Assembly (NCBI RefSeq): GCF_900199205.1
Contig: NZ_OBMJ01000002.1
Coordinates: 62,001 to 126,000 of the forward strand
DNA from: Streptomyces sp. 1331.2
Lineage (GTDB): Bacteria; Actinomycetota; Actinomycetes; Streptomycetales; Streptomycetaceae
DNA: 64,000 nt
Direction of reading: 5' to 3'
The notes under the pieces are model-generated. The model ran no database searches. It saw only the letters and a list, made by a program, of their open reading frames with translations, and was not told where the DNA came from. Within the stretch, counting starts at the first letter, position 1; the number at the start of each line of letters is the position of its first letter. A program made the translations under genes and the position numbers. Shown piece by piece: positions 53,963 through 62,988 of this stretch.

Positions 53963-55458
53963 CGTTCGGTCCCGGCGCGTAGGACGGGTGCCGTGCTCTC
54001 GCCGGCGACCACCTCGTCGATGTCCTCTGCCACGATCAACCCCTCGTCCACGCGCGCACCCCTCCGGAGGGCGGTCGCGGCACCGAGCCGCGGCAGGACG
54101 ATCGTAGCCAGGCCGATCACCACCCACACCGCGCAGCCGATCAGGGCCGCGTCCCGGTAGCCGCTGTCGGTGGGCAGCCGGCGTCCCGGTTCGGTGTGCG
54201 CCTGGAGCAGGGCGCCGCACAGCGCGCTGCCGCTGGAGTAGCCGATGTAGCGCAGCACCTGGTTGAAGCTGACCGCGCTGCCGACCTCGTGGGCGGGCAC
54301 CGCATCGACGATCAGTCCGGGCATCACGGCGAAGGTGCAGCCGACGCCGAGTCCGGCGACGGCCATCACCACCAGGAGTTCCCAGAGGTGGTCGCGGGCG
54401 GACAGGAAGAGCAGCATCGAGGCCAGCGAGACGGTGCAGCCCAGCGGGAGCACCACGGCGGAGGAGGTGCGCCGGGCGAGGCCGGGGACCACCTTGCTGG
54501 ACAGCAGGCTGGCCGCCGAGAACGGCACCAGGACGAGGCCGGCCACCACGACCGAGGCACCGAGCCCGTAGCCGGTGCCGGTCGGGGTCTGGACGTAGCG
54601 GATCACCAGGGACATCAGCAGGTACATCCCGACGCCCGCGACCAGGCCGGCCACGTCCGCGGTCAGGACGACGGGGTTGCGCAGCGAGCGCAGGTCGACC
54701 AGAGGGTGGGTGGTGCGCAGCTCGTGCCACACCCAGCCGACCAGCAGCACCAGGGAGAGGGCCGCCACCGTGCACAGCATGGCGCTGCCCCAGCCCCAGG
54801 TCTCGCCCTCGCTCAGCACCAGCAGCAGTCCGACCAGGGCCAGGCCGAGCAGTACCGCGCCCGGCGCGTCCAGCGGGCGCCGCTCGCGGTCCGTGGTCGG
54901 GGGCAGGACCAAGGAGGCCAGGACCAGCGCCAGGGCGCTGATCACGGCGCCGAACCAGAAGCCCGCGTGGATGCCGAAGGACTCGGCGATCAGGCCGGTG
55001 ATCGGGTAGCCGAGGCCGACGCCGGCGACGGTGGTGACGGACAGGAGTGCGACCGTCGAGCGGGAGGCCGCGGGGGGAAGGCTGTCCCGTGCGGTGGCGA
55101 TGGCGAGCGGGGTCAGTCCGAGTCCGACGCCTTGCAGTGCGCGCCCCGTGACCAGCCAGCCGAAGCCGAGTGGCAGCGCGGCCAGCACGCTGCCGAGCAC
55201 GACCACCGCGGCGGCGGCGAGGGTGACGGTACGGCGGTGCGGTCCGTCGCCCAGGCGGCCGAGCACCGGGGTGGCGACCGCTCCGACCAGCATGGTGATG
55301 GTCAGGGACCACTGGGCCTCGGAGAGTGGGACGTGGTCGACGGCCGCGATGGTGGGGATCATCGGCGCACCGAGACTGCTGATCACCGCCACCACTGCAC
55401 TGAGGAACGCCAGGACGGGCACCAGCGCCCGCTCACGTCGCGTCGGCAGCGGTTCCAT
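53959..55458 (-). CDS. MFS multidrug exporter, 14-helix DHA2 type
   Basis: 499 residues with 14 predicted membrane helices. The loop GRLGDGPHRRTV is motif A, and GRALQGVGLGLTPLAIATAR is motif B/C-like. It exports drugs or antibiotics using the proton gradient. The start at 55458 has GAGGAG upstream and sits just after the operator; an ATG at 55494 lies inside the operator and lacks such a site. It is first gene of a two-gene operon with its TetR regulator. Confidence 0.9.
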   Translation of the reverse strand: MEPLPTRRERALVPVLAFLSAVVAVISSLGAPMIPTIAAVDHVPLSEAQWSLTITMLVGAVATPVLGRLGDGPHRRTVTLAAAAVVVLGSVLAALPLGFGWLVTGRALQGVGLGLTPLAIATARDSLPPAASRSTVALLSVTTVAGVGLGYPITGLIAESFGIHAGFWFGAVISALALVLASLVLPPTTDRERRPLDAPGAVLLGLALVGLLLVLSEGETWGWGSAMLCTVAALSLVLLVGWVWHELRTTHPLVDLRSLRNPVVLTADVAGLVAGVGMYLLMSLVIRYVQTPTGTGYGLGASVVVAGLVLVPFSAASLLSSKVVPGLARRTSSAVVLPLGCTVSLASMLLFLSARDHLWELLVVMAVAGLGVGCTFAVMPGLIVDAVPAHEVGSAVSFNQVLRYIGYSSGSALCGALLQAHTEPGRRLPTDSGYRDAALIGCAVWVVIGLATIVLPRLGAATALRRGARVDEGLIVAEDIDEVVAGESTAPVLRAGTER

Positions 55459-55475
55459 GGACGTGTGCTCCTCGG

Positions 55476-55519
55476 TGTCATCATGTGATGTCATCGTTCG
55501 ATGTCATCACATGATGACA
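55476..55519. promoter_or_regulatory. inverted-repeat operator upstream of the MFS/TetR operon
   Basis: TGTCATCATGTGATGTCAT (55476-55494) and ATGTCATCACATGATGACA (55501-55519) are complementary at 18 of 19 positions across a 6-bp spacer. Each half contains a smaller dyad around CATGTGATG or CATCACATG. It is a plausible binding site for two TetR dimers controlling their own operon. Confidence 0.82.
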
Positions 55520-55646
55520 TAGCCGGGCCGCGGTGCCGAGACCCGCATCAACGGGGTGGGTGCACAAGCGGAGCCCGCCCGGTCGGGGTGATCGGGCGGG
55601 CTCCGGGTGTGGCGGGCGGGGTGCGGGACGGGGTTACGGCGTCGGG

Positions 55647-56408
55647 CTACCGGGCGGACATCCGCAGGGCGCCGTCCATCCGGATGGTCTCGCCGTTGAG
55701 GTAGTCGTGCTCGGCGATCATGGTGACCAGGCGGGCGTACTCGGCGGGCTGGGCGAGCCGCTGGGGGAAGGTGACGCCGGCGGCGAGGCCGGCGCGGACC
55801 TCGTCGCCGAAGCCGGCCATCATCGGGGTGTCCACGATGCCGGGGGCGATGGTGACCACCCGGATCCCGTACTGGGCGAGGTCACGGGCGGCGGTGATGG
55901 TCATGCCGGCCACGCCCGCCTTGGAGGCCGCGTAGGCGATCTGGCCGACCTGGCCCTCGAAGGCGGCGATTGACGCGGTGTTGACGACGAGGCCGCGCTG
56001 GCCGTGGGCGTCCGGCTCGTGGCGGGCGATCGCCTCGGCGGCCAGGCGCATCACGTTGAAGGTGCCGAGCAGGTTGACGTTCAGCACGGTGCGGAAGAGG
56101 TCCAGGTCGTGCGGGCCCTTGCGGCCCAGGACGCGGGCCGAGGGGGCGATGCCGGCGCAGTTGACCGCGAGGCGCAGCTCGGCGCCGTCGGCGTCGATCC
56201 GGGCCAGGGCCTCGCGGACCGGCTCCTCCTCGGTGACGTCGGCGGCCAGCAGGGTGACCCCGTCCGGCTGCGGGCCGGCGGCGGCGACGGCCTTGTCCAG
56301 GTCCAGGCCGTAGACGGTGGCGCCGCGCGCGGCGAGGGCGGCGGCGGTGGCCGCACCCAGGCCGGAGGCGGCACCGGTGACCAGGGCGGCGGAACCGTTG
56401 ATGTCCAT
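55647..56408 (-). CDS. SDR-family 3-hydroxyacyl-CoA dehydrogenase-like
   Basis: 253 residues with the SDR cofactor loop ALVTGAASGLGAATAAALAA, NCAGIAPSAR, and the active-site pair YAASKAGV with the Ser of NTASIAAFEG. The ending MIAEHDYLNGETIRMDGALR is that of the type II 3-hydroxyacyl-CoA dehydrogenase (HSD10-like) group. With the acyl-CoA dehydrogenase upstream it forms a two-step beta-oxidation-like pair. The ATG follows GAGGAG. Confidence 0.88.
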   Translation of the reverse strand: MDINGSAALVTGAASGLGAATAAALAARGATVYGLDLDKAVAAAGPQPDGVTLLAADVTEEEPVREALARIDADGAELRLAVNCAGIAPSARVLGRKGPHDLDLFRTVLNVNLLGTFNVMRLAAEAIARHEPDAHGQRGLVVNTASIAAFEGQVGQIAYAASKAGVAGMTITAARDLAQYGIRVVTIAPGIVDTPMMAGFGDEVRAGLAAGVTFPQRLAQPAEYARLVTMIAEHDYLNGETIRMDGALRMSAR

Positions 56409-56473
56409 GGAGAACTCCTCGTGGTGGCGGAAGCGGAAGCGGGGCGGGAAGAAACGGCAGTGGCAGCGGCAGG

Positions 56474-57616
56474 TCAGGGGGTGAGCCCGCGGCTGATCAC
56501 GAGCCGCTGGATCTGGTTGGTCCCCTCGAAGATCTGCATGATCTTCGCCTCGCGCATGTAGCGCTCGACCGGGAAGTCGCGGGTGTAGCCGTAGCCGCCG
56601 AGCACCTGTACGGCGTCGGTGGCGACCTTCATGGCGGCGTCGGTGGCGACCAGCTTGGCGACGCTGGCCTGCCGGCCGAACGGGCGCCCTGCGTCGCGGC
56701 GGCGGGCGGCGTCCAGGTAGGTGGCGCGGGCGGAGTCGACGGCGGCGGCCATGTCGGCGAGCAGGAAGCCCAGGCCCTGGTGGTCGATGATCTTCCGGCC
56801 GAAGGTGGTCCGCTCGTTCGCGTAGGCCACGGCGGCGTCCAGGGCGGCCTGGGCGAGGCCGGTGGCGCAGGCGGCGATGCCCAGGCGCCCGGAGTCGAGG
56901 GCGCTGAAGGCGATCTGCAGGCCCTGGCCCTCCTCGCCGATCAGCCGCGCCTCCTCCAGCCGGGCACCGTCCCAGTAGGCGGCGGCGGTCGGGATGCCCT
57001 GGAGGCCCATCTTCTTCTCGGGCGCGCCGAAGGTGAGGCCGGCGACGGCCCCGGGCGCCAGGAAGCAGGAGACGCCGCGGTTGCCGGGGGCGGTGCGGGC
57101 GAAGAGCGCGTAGAACCCGGCCTTGCCGCCGTGGGTGATCCAGGACTTGGTGCCGGTGATCCGGTAGGCGCCGTCCTCGGTCCGGTCCGCCTTGCAGGCC
57201 AGCGCGGCGGCGTCCGAGCCGGCCTGCGGCTCGGAGAGGCTGTAGCCGCCGACGGTCTCCCCGGCCAGCATGGCCGGCAGCCACCGCTCCTTCTGCTGGG
57301 CGGTGCCGAAGCCGTTCAGCGGATGGCAGGCCAGCGTGTGCACGCTGGTCGCCACGGCGACCGCCGCCCAGCGTGCGGCCAGCTCCTCCAGCACCTGGAG
57401 GTAGACCTCGTACGGCTGGCCCCCGCCGCCGTACTCCTCCGGGTAGGGCAAGCCGAGCAGCCCCGCCTTGCCGAGGATGGCGAACAGTCCCTCGGGGTAG
57501 CTCTCGCTGCTCTCGTGCTGCTCGACCCGGGAGGTGAGTTCCCGGTCGGCGAGGTCGCGGACGAGGGCGATCAGGTCCTCGGCTTCCTCGGTGGGGAGCA
57601 GGCGGTCGACGGCCAT
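56474..57616 (-). CDS. acyl-CoA dehydrogenase
   Basis: 380 residues, full length. It has GYSLSEPQAGSDAAAL and ITGTKSWITHGGKA (FAD/substrate signature), and the end YMREAKIMQIFEGTNQIQRL with the catalytic Glu in EGTNQIQ. It oxidises acyl-CoA to 2-enoyl-CoA using FAD. It is cotranscribed with the SDR at 55647 (65 bp gap) and divergent from a TetR gene across a 16-bp palindromic element. Confidence 0.93.
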   Translation of the reverse strand: MAVDRLLPTEEAEDLIALVRDLADRELTSRVEQHESSESYPEGLFAILGKAGLLGLPYPEEYGGGGQPYEVYLQVLEELAARWAAVAVATSVHTLACHPLNGFGTAQQKERWLPAMLAGETVGGYSLSEPQAGSDAAALACKADRTEDGAYRITGTKSWITHGGKAGFYALFARTAPGNRGVSCFLAPGAVAGLTFGAPEKKMGLQGIPTAAAYWDGARLEEARLIGEEGQGLQIAFSALDSGRLGIAACATGLAQAALDAAVAYANERTTFGRKIIDHQGLGFLLADMAAAVDSARATYLDAARRRDAGRPFGRQASVAKLVATDAAMKVATDAVQVLGGYGYTRDFPVERYMREAKIMQIFEGTNQIQRLVISRGLTP

Positions 57617-57640
57617 GGTGGCTCCAAGCGGTACTCAAAG

Positions 57641-57656
57641 CGGTACGTCAGTACCG
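57641..57656. promoter_or_regulatory. palindromic operator between acyl-CoA dehydrogenase and TetR
   Basis: CGGTACGTCAGTACCG has 6-bp arms around GTCA. A further half-site GCGGTAC lies just before it at about 57628-57634. It is centred in the 83-bp divergent intergenic region and probably bound by the adjacent TetR protein. Confidence 0.7.
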
Positions 57657-57699
57657 GATAGAGTAGAGGATGGGCGGGCCCTGAAATACTGCTCCGGTG

Positions 57700-58299
57700 A
57701 TGGAGACCTCAGGAACAGGCGCCCCGAAGCTGACCGGACGCGGTGCCGCGCGCCGGTGGGAGCTGTTCGAGGAACTGGTCACCTTGCTGATCGGCGAGGG
57801 CTTCGCCCGCTTCACCCTGGACGACCTGGCCGCCCGACTGCGCTGTTCCAAGCGCACGCTGTACGGGCTGGCGGGCAGCAAGGAGCAACTGGTCCGCGCC
57901 GTCGTGGTGCACTTCTTCCGGCGCGCCACCGGCCACGTGGAGGCCGCGCTGGCCGCCGAGTCCGACCCCGTCGACCGGCTGGCCGCCTACCTGCGTGCGG
58001 TCGCGGCCGAACTGGCCCCGGTGTCACCGCAGTTCTTCGACGACGTGGCTGCCTTCGAGCCCGCCGCCGAGGTGTACGAGCGCAACACCCGGGCGGCAGC
58101 CGCCCGGGTGCAGCAGCTGATCGCGGAGGGCGTGGCGGCCGGCGCGTTCCGCGACGTCCAGGTCGCCTTCGCCGCCGAGGTGATCACCTCGGTGATGGTC
58201 CGCATCCAGCAGCGCCAGGTGGCCGCCGCCACCGGCCTGGCCGACGCCGAGGCCTACGGCCACCTCGCCGAACTCCTCCTGCACGGGCTCGTCCGCTGA
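57700..58299 (+). CDS. TetR/AcrR family regulator
   Basis: 199 residues with HTH FARFTLDDLAARLRCSKRTL and a long helical C-terminal domain typical of TetR_C regulators of fatty-acid genes. It is divergent from the acyl-CoA dehydrogenase and faces the palindrome, so it likely represses that pair in response to an acyl-CoA. A GTG at 57697 is an equally possible start. Downstream, 58320-58362 holds tandem TCAGGGTCC repeats. Confidence 0.88.
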   Translation: METSGTGAPKLTGRGAARRWELFEELVTLLIGEGFARFTLDDLAARLRCSKRTLYGLAGSKEQLVRAVVVHFFRRATGHVEAALAAESDPVDRLAAYLRAVAAELAPVSPQFFDDVAAFEPAAEVYERNTRAAAARVQQLIAEGVAAGAFRDVQVAFAAEVITSVMVRIQQRQVAAATGLADAEAYGHLAELLLHGLVR

Positions 58300-58466
58300 G
58301 CGATCCGCGGCCCGATACCCGCGCAGGGCCCTCAGGGTCCTCAGGGTCTCAGGGTCCTCAGGGCCCGCTGCCTGCGGCCCCGGCCCCGGCCGCGGCGTCC
58401 TTACGGCGTCCCTGCCGCGCTCTTGCGGCGTCCGTACGGCGCCACTGCGGCGGTGCTACGGCGCCG

Positions 58467-59624
58467 CTACGGCACCACCGCGGCGGCCACCAGCGGGAAG
58501 GCCACCACCAGCGCGTACGCCCAGCCGTACCCGAAACCGCCGATCAGTGCGCCCACCGTCGGGCCCACGCACGCCGCGGCGGCGTTCTGCACGGTGGTGT
58601 GGACGCCCAGGGCCCGGCCCGCCCACGCCGAACCCGCGTACTCGGCCACGGCGGTGAAGGAGAGACCGTTCGTCGACACCGTCACCACGCCCGCCGCCGC
58701 CAGTGCCGCCACCGCCACCGCCGAATCGGTCAGCACCCCCGCGGCCAGTACCGCCAGTACTCCGGCCGCGGTGAGTGCCAGCCGCCGCATCGGGCCCGTC
58801 CGGCTGCCCGCCAGGTCCGACCAGCGCCCGGCCGCGAGACGCGCGCCCGCCCCGGCGAGCTGGACGCAGGCCAGCAGTGGTCCGGCCGTCGACGGCGCCC
58901 AGCCGCGCTCGTCCACCAGGAAGACCAGCGCGAACACCGACACCGTGAACTGCGGTACGACCAGCAGGGTGGCCGCGCCGTGCAGCCGCCACAGCACCGG
59001 CGTCCGGTACGGGTTCGCGGCCCGGGCGCCATGCCCGCCGGCCGGGCGGGCGGGATCCCGGACGGCCCCGACCACCAGCAGCGCGGCGCCCACGCTCAAG
59101 CCACCCAGCACCAGCAGCGCGACGGCCCGTCCGTGCACGGCCAACGGCGGCAGCAGCAGCGCGGCCACCGCGACGCCCAGCGGCAGAGCGGTCTGCCGCA
59201 GCCCCATGGCGAGCCCCCGTTCCCGCGCCGGGAACCACCCCAGGATCAGCCGCCCGCTCGACGCGTGCGCCGACGCCCCGGCCGCGCCTGCGAGCAGGAA
59301 GCAGACGCCCAGCCCGACCGGCCCGTGCACCGCCGCCGCGCCGACCAGCACCAGCCCGCCCAGCCCGAGCCCGGCCGCCAGCACCCACCGCTCACCCCAC
59401 CGGTCCGCCGCCGCACCCCACGCGGTGAGCGTCAGCACCAGCCCGATGGTCGGACAGGCCGCGAGCAGCCCCGCCCGGCCCAGCGAGAGGCCGTCCGCCC
59501 GCAGCGCGGGTATCAGGTACGGCAGCCCGAACTGGAACGCGCAGCCGGCCGTCATCGCCGCCATCCCGACGGCCAGTACCAGCCACCGCCGCCGGTCGTC
59601 CTGTCCTTCGCCCTCGTCGTTCAC
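58467..59624 (-). CDS. MFS permease
   Basis: About 385 residues with 12 membrane helices, in the pattern of cyanate/nitrate-type or sugar-type MFS (GLPYLIPALRADGLSLGRAG, GWFPARERGLAMGLRQTALP). Substrate unknown. Start ambiguous: GTG 59624 chosen, GTG 59666 adds 14 residues; neither has a clear ribosome-binding site. It is convergent with the TetR gene at 57700. Confidence 0.82.
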   Translation of the reverse strand: MNDEGEGQDDRRRWLVLAVGMAAMTAGCAFQFGLPYLIPALRADGLSLGRAGLLAACPTIGLVLTLTAWGAAADRWGERWVLAAGLGLGGLVLVGAAAVHGPVGLGVCFLLAGAAGASAHASSGRLILGWFPARERGLAMGLRQTALPLGVAVAALLLPPLAVHGRAVALLVLGGLSVGAALLVVGAVRDPARPAGGHGARAANPYRTPVLWRLHGAATLLVVPQFTVSVFALVFLVDERGWAPSTAGPLLACVQLAGAGARLAAGRWSDLAGSRTGPMRRLALTAAGVLAVLAAGVLTDSAVAVAALAAAGVVTVSTNGLSFTAVAEYAGSAWAGRALGVHTTVQNAAAACVGPTVGALIGGFGYGWAYALVVAFPLVAAAVVP

Positions 59625-59710
59625 ACCCGGCAGCTCAGCAGATACCGCGGGAATCCGACAGGACACGTCCGACTGCCGGACGGCCCGGCCAGCAGGGCCC
59701 GGCCGACAGC

Positions 59711-59789
59711 GTCCGGTTCACCGCCCGGCCGGCAGCGTCCGGTTCACCGCCGCAGCCGCGTCCGGCTCATCGCCGCGGCCGCGTCCGGC
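59711..59789. repeat. four imperfect tandem copies of a 23-26-bp unit
   Basis: Units begin GTCCGG(T/C)TCA(C/T)CGCC at 59711, 59737, 59760 and 59783. They lie between the MFS permease start and the frameshifted metallo-hydrolase stop. No function is evident. Confidence 0.7.
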
Positions 59790-60574
59790 TCATCGCCCGT
59801 CGCTCGTCGGCTTCCCCGCGGGGCCGTCGGCCTGCGCCCGGGTGCGGAGCCGGCCGCGGGCGGCGAGCCGGTCCAGCCGGCGCTGTTCCCCGGCCGCCCA
59901 CGTCGCCACTCGTGCCGGGTCCAGCGGTCCGCCGTGGCCGACGTGCAGCCTGGTCGGCTTCAGCGCGAGCATGGCACGCAGGCTGGCCAGGTTGCCGAGC
60001 GGGTCGTCGTGGAAGGGCGGGTTGGCCGGCTTCCGGTGGGCGAGGCCGAGGAACGAGGTGGCGACCAGATCGCCCGCGACGAGGTCGCCCTCGTCCGTGA
60101 GGACCGAGATCGAACCGGCGGTGTGTCCCGGGGTGGGCATGATCCGGGCGTCGACGCCGTACTCGTCCAGCGTGCCCGGACCGTCGACCAGCAGGTCAGG
60201 CCGGAACGGTTCGGCGTGTTCGTGGAAGGCGTCCAGCCGGTCCAGGAAGCGGCCGAACCGTCCGGTGGGGAGGTACGGCTCCCGGATCCGGCCCGTCGTG
60301 TAGGGCCCGAGATCCGCGACGTGGGCGACCACCGGTGCCCCGTAGCCCGGCGCAGTTCCGCGGCGGAGCCGAAGTGATCGATGTGGGCGTGGGTGATGAC
60401 GATCGCCGAGACGTCGCGGGGCTCGACGCCGTGCTCGGCGATGCGGGCCAGGATCTTCGCGCCGCTGCCCGGGATGCCGGTGTCGACCAGGACCGCCCGA
60501 CGGCCGAGGAGGAGATGGGCGTTGACGTTGCGCTTGCCCAGCACCGGTACCGGGATGACTGTGGTGTGTGCCAT
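59790..60574 (-). pseudogene. metallo-beta-lactamase-fold hydrolase with one frameshift
   Basis: The N-terminus (GKRNVNAHLLLGRRAVLVDT, VITHAHIDHFGS with HxHxDH) is in one frame. After AAELRR the reading continues in another (VVAHVADLGPYTTGRI, then ARIMPTPGHTAGSISVLTDE with the second metal His, and VAGDLVATSFLGLAH). One base repaired near 60345-60352 gives a normal MBL protein of about 260 residues. All zinc ligands survive, so this is a recent mutation or a sequence error. It is divergent from the AraC gene. Confidence 0.75.
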
Positions 60575-60666
60575 GGCTCTGACGCTATGGGTGCCCGTAT
60601 GAGCCGTTCCATGCTTGTCCGGTGCGGATTCCTGTCCGTTCGTCTCATCGCGTGTAGGGTCCGGGC

Positions 60667-61629
60667 ATGGATGTCCTCGCCGATGTGCTGTCCGCCACGA
60701 AGATCGGCGGTACGGTCACCGCCAGGGTGCGCGCCGCCGGGCCGTGGGGGATCGAGTTCCCGCACCTGCCCTCGGCGGTCTTCCACCACGTCACCCAGGG
60801 CAGCTGCTGGCTGCGCCGCCCGGGCGCCGAGCCGCTTCCCCTGACGGCGGGTGACCTCGTCCTGCTCCCGGCCGGCACCGGCCATGTGATGGCCGGCGAC
60901 CCGACGGCCCCGGCAGTCCGGTTCGAGGACGTCACGCGGGCGCCCCGCAGCGGGCCGGGCGAGCCCGGCGGGCCGGGTGGGCCGGGCGGGCCGGGCACGC
61001 CCATCGACTTCCCCGGCACCGGACCGCAGACCCGCGTCGTCTGCGGCGGCTACCGCTTCGACACCCACGCCTCCCACCCGCTGCTGGCTCTTCCGCCCGT
61101 GCTGCTGCTGCCCGCCGACCCCTCGGCGCGCCGGCACGACCTCACCGAGACGCTGCGCATGCTGACCGCCGAACTGGCCGATCCGGCACCGGGCTCACAG
61201 ACCATCACCGACCGCCTGGTCGACGTCCTCTTCGTCCACATCCTGCGGCAGTGGGCGGCCCTGCCGGGCTCTCCGGACCACGGCGCCGCCTGGTGGGCGG
61301 CCCTGCGCGACCCCGAAGTCGCCGCCGCGATCTCCCTCATCCACGAGGAACCCGGGCGGACCTGGACCGTGGAGAGCCTGGCGCGGGAGGTCGGAGTCTC
61401 CCGCGCCACCCTGTCCCGCCGCTTCACCCGCCTCGTCGGCGAACCCCCGCTGGCCTACCTCACCCGCTGGCGCCTGGAGATCGCCGCACGAAGGCTCCGA
61501 GAGACCAGCGAATCGGTCACCCGCATCGCCAACACCGTCGGCTACACCTCCGAGTTCGCCTTCTCCCGCGCCTTCACCCGCCACCGCGGCACCCCGCCCA
61601 CCCGCTACCGGGCCACCCACGCTCGGTAG
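60667..61629 (+). CDS. AraC-family regulator with cupin domain
   Basis: 320 residues. The N-terminal cupin_6-type domain (FHHVTQGSCWLRRPGAEPL, LVLLPAGTGHVM) is interrupted by a Gly/Pro repeat (GEPGGPGGPGGPGTP). The C-terminal AraC double HTH is WTVESLAREVGVSRATLSRR and LRETSESVTRIANTVGYTSE. Divergent from the MBL-fold gene and probably its activator or repressor. The effector is unknown. Confidence 0.9.
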   Translation: MDVLADVLSATKIGGTVTARVRAAGPWGIEFPHLPSAVFHHVTQGSCWLRRPGAEPLPLTAGDLVLLPAGTGHVMAGDPTAPAVRFEDVTRAPRSGPGEPGGPGGPGGPGTPIDFPGTGPQTRVVCGGYRFDTHASHPLLALPPVLLLPADPSARRHDLTETLRMLTAELADPAPGSQTITDRLVDVLFVHILRQWAALPGSPDHGAAWWAALRDPEVAAAISLIHEEPGRTWTVESLAREVGVSRATLSRRFTRLVGEPPLAYLTRWRLEIAARRLRETSESVTRIANTVGYTSEFAFSRAFTRHRGTPPTRYRATHAR

Positions 61630-61662
61630 CGACGTCGGTCAGGCCCGCCCCGGGCCGCTGCG

Positions 61663-61974
61663 TCAGTTCGAAGCCGGCTGCTTCAGCTCGAAGATGAGCG
61701 AGCGGACCTCGGTGCTTCCGGTGTTGTGCGTGGAGTGGTCCACGGCCGGGGACCACATCGTCGAGCCGGCCACGAGCGAGACCTCGACGGTCGCACCGGA
61801 CTCGTCGGTGAAGGCCGCCTGCCCGTCCGCGAGGTTGTAGACGAGGTTGTCGTGGTGGTGGCGCATGGCTGTCGTGGCACCGGGCTGGAGCCGGGCTTCG
61901 AGCAGCCGCACCCGATCGTTCTCGAAGAGGACCTTGTACGCATCGGGCGCCACCTGCACAGCGTCGGCTGCCAT
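61663..61974 (-). CDS. small single-domain cupin
   Basis: 103 residues with the cupin pattern LEARLQPGATTAMRHHHDNL (His-rich motif 1) and MWSPAVDHSTHNTGSTEV (motif 2). A metal site is likely; function unknown. The ATG follows AGGAG at 6 nt. It is convergent with the AraC gene, 34 nt away. Confidence 0.82.
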   Translation of the reverse strand: MAADAVQVAPDAYKVLFENDRVRLLEARLQPGATTAMRHHHDNLVYNLADGQAAFTDESGATVEVSLVAGSTMWSPAVDHSTHNTGSTEVRSLIFELKQPASN

Positions 61975-62240
61975 GAGGATCTCCTGGTCGGGGGGAGGGG
62001 GAGGCGTCGTCGGCCTCCTGTCGACGGTAGCCACGCGGCGCACGGCTGTGCACGGTGGGACCGCCAGTCCGGTGATCCTGCCCCGCGGGCGCGATCCGTC
62101 AACTGCGGTGACCGGCGGGGGCGACGGGCCTGCCGGGCCGGCACAGCCATCCGACGGTCGACGGTCTCCGCGGCCAGTATCGTTTTCCAGGCGCCTCGGC
62201 TCCCGCCGGCCCGGTCGTCACCTCAGAGACTGTCTCCCCC

Positions 62241-62305
62241 GACCGTCACCTCCGACCGTCACCTCCGACCGTCACCCCCGACCGTCGCCCCCGACCGTCG
62301 CCGGT
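62241..62305. repeat. 13-bp tandem repeat, five copies
   Basis: GACCGTC begins at 62241, 62254, 62267, 62280 and 62293, exactly 13 bp apart, with unit CCGACCGTCACCT degrading to the right. It ends 44 nt before the Uma2-family start codon, in the promoter zone. The rest of 61975-62348 shows nothing else. Confidence 0.8.
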
Positions 62306-62348
62306 CCCGAGGATCCCGAGGACAGAGATCCGGACAGGAGAGCAGCAC

Positions 62349-62915
62349 GTGAGCACAGCGCACGCCGGCCCGGGCGACTACAGCCGGGTGCCGAATCCGG
62401 AGCAGGCCCTGAAATACGCGATCCAGCACATCGCGGGCGACCGCGTCGAGATCGTCGAGGGAGTCATCACCCCCGTGTCACCGTCCTGGGCCCACGAGAC
62501 CGCCGTCGACCTGATTCGCGAACAGATCGGGCCCCGCATGCGCGAGCTCGGCCTGCGCGCCGGCTCCGGGAACCTCGACCTGCCGGGCACGGAGAACTTC
62601 TACGTCCCCGACCTCGCCGTCGTGCCCGCCGAGCTGGCGAGGACGGAGGGCGCCCTCCTGCCGGACCAGACCGTGCTCGTCGTCGAGGTCACCTCGCCGT
62701 CGAACGGCGACACCGACCGGACCGCCAAGCGCCGTCGCTACGCCCAGTTCGGCGCGCCCGTCTACCTCCTGGTCGACCGGCAGGAACGCACCTGCACCCT
62801 GTTCTCCCAGCCGGGCCGGCTCGGCTACACCCGCGTGGAAGGCCCGCACCCCTTCGGCACCCCGCTCCGGCTCCCGGCCCCGCTGGACGTCGAACTCGAC
62901 ACGGCGGGCTTCTGA
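62349..62915 (+). CDS. Uma2 family protein (DUF820, PD-(D/E)XK-like fold)
   Basis: 188 residues with the typical core RVEIVEGVITPVSPSWAHET, YVPDLAVVP and VLVVEVTSPSNGDTDRTAKR, whose Asp and Glu fall in a PD-(D/E)XK layout, then FGAPVYLLVDRQERTCTLFS. Streptomyces chromosomes carry many of these; their role is unproven. The GTG start follows AGGAG. A 13-bp tandem repeat array lies just upstream. Confidence 0.88.
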   Translation: MSTAHAGPGDYSRVPNPEQALKYAIQHIAGDRVEIVEGVITPVSPSWAHETAVDLIREQIGPRMRELGLRAGSGNLDLPGTENFYVPDLAVVPAELARTEGALLPDQTVLVVEVTSPSNGDTDRTAKRRRYAQFGAPVYLLVDRQERTCTLFSQPGRLGYTRVEGPHPFGTPLRLPAPLDVELDTAGF

Positions 62916-62988
62916 GCCGGCCGCACGGCGACGTCGCTCGGGAGGCGTAGAGTCGGGGTCCGTCGCATTTCGAGTTGACTGGAGAGGC

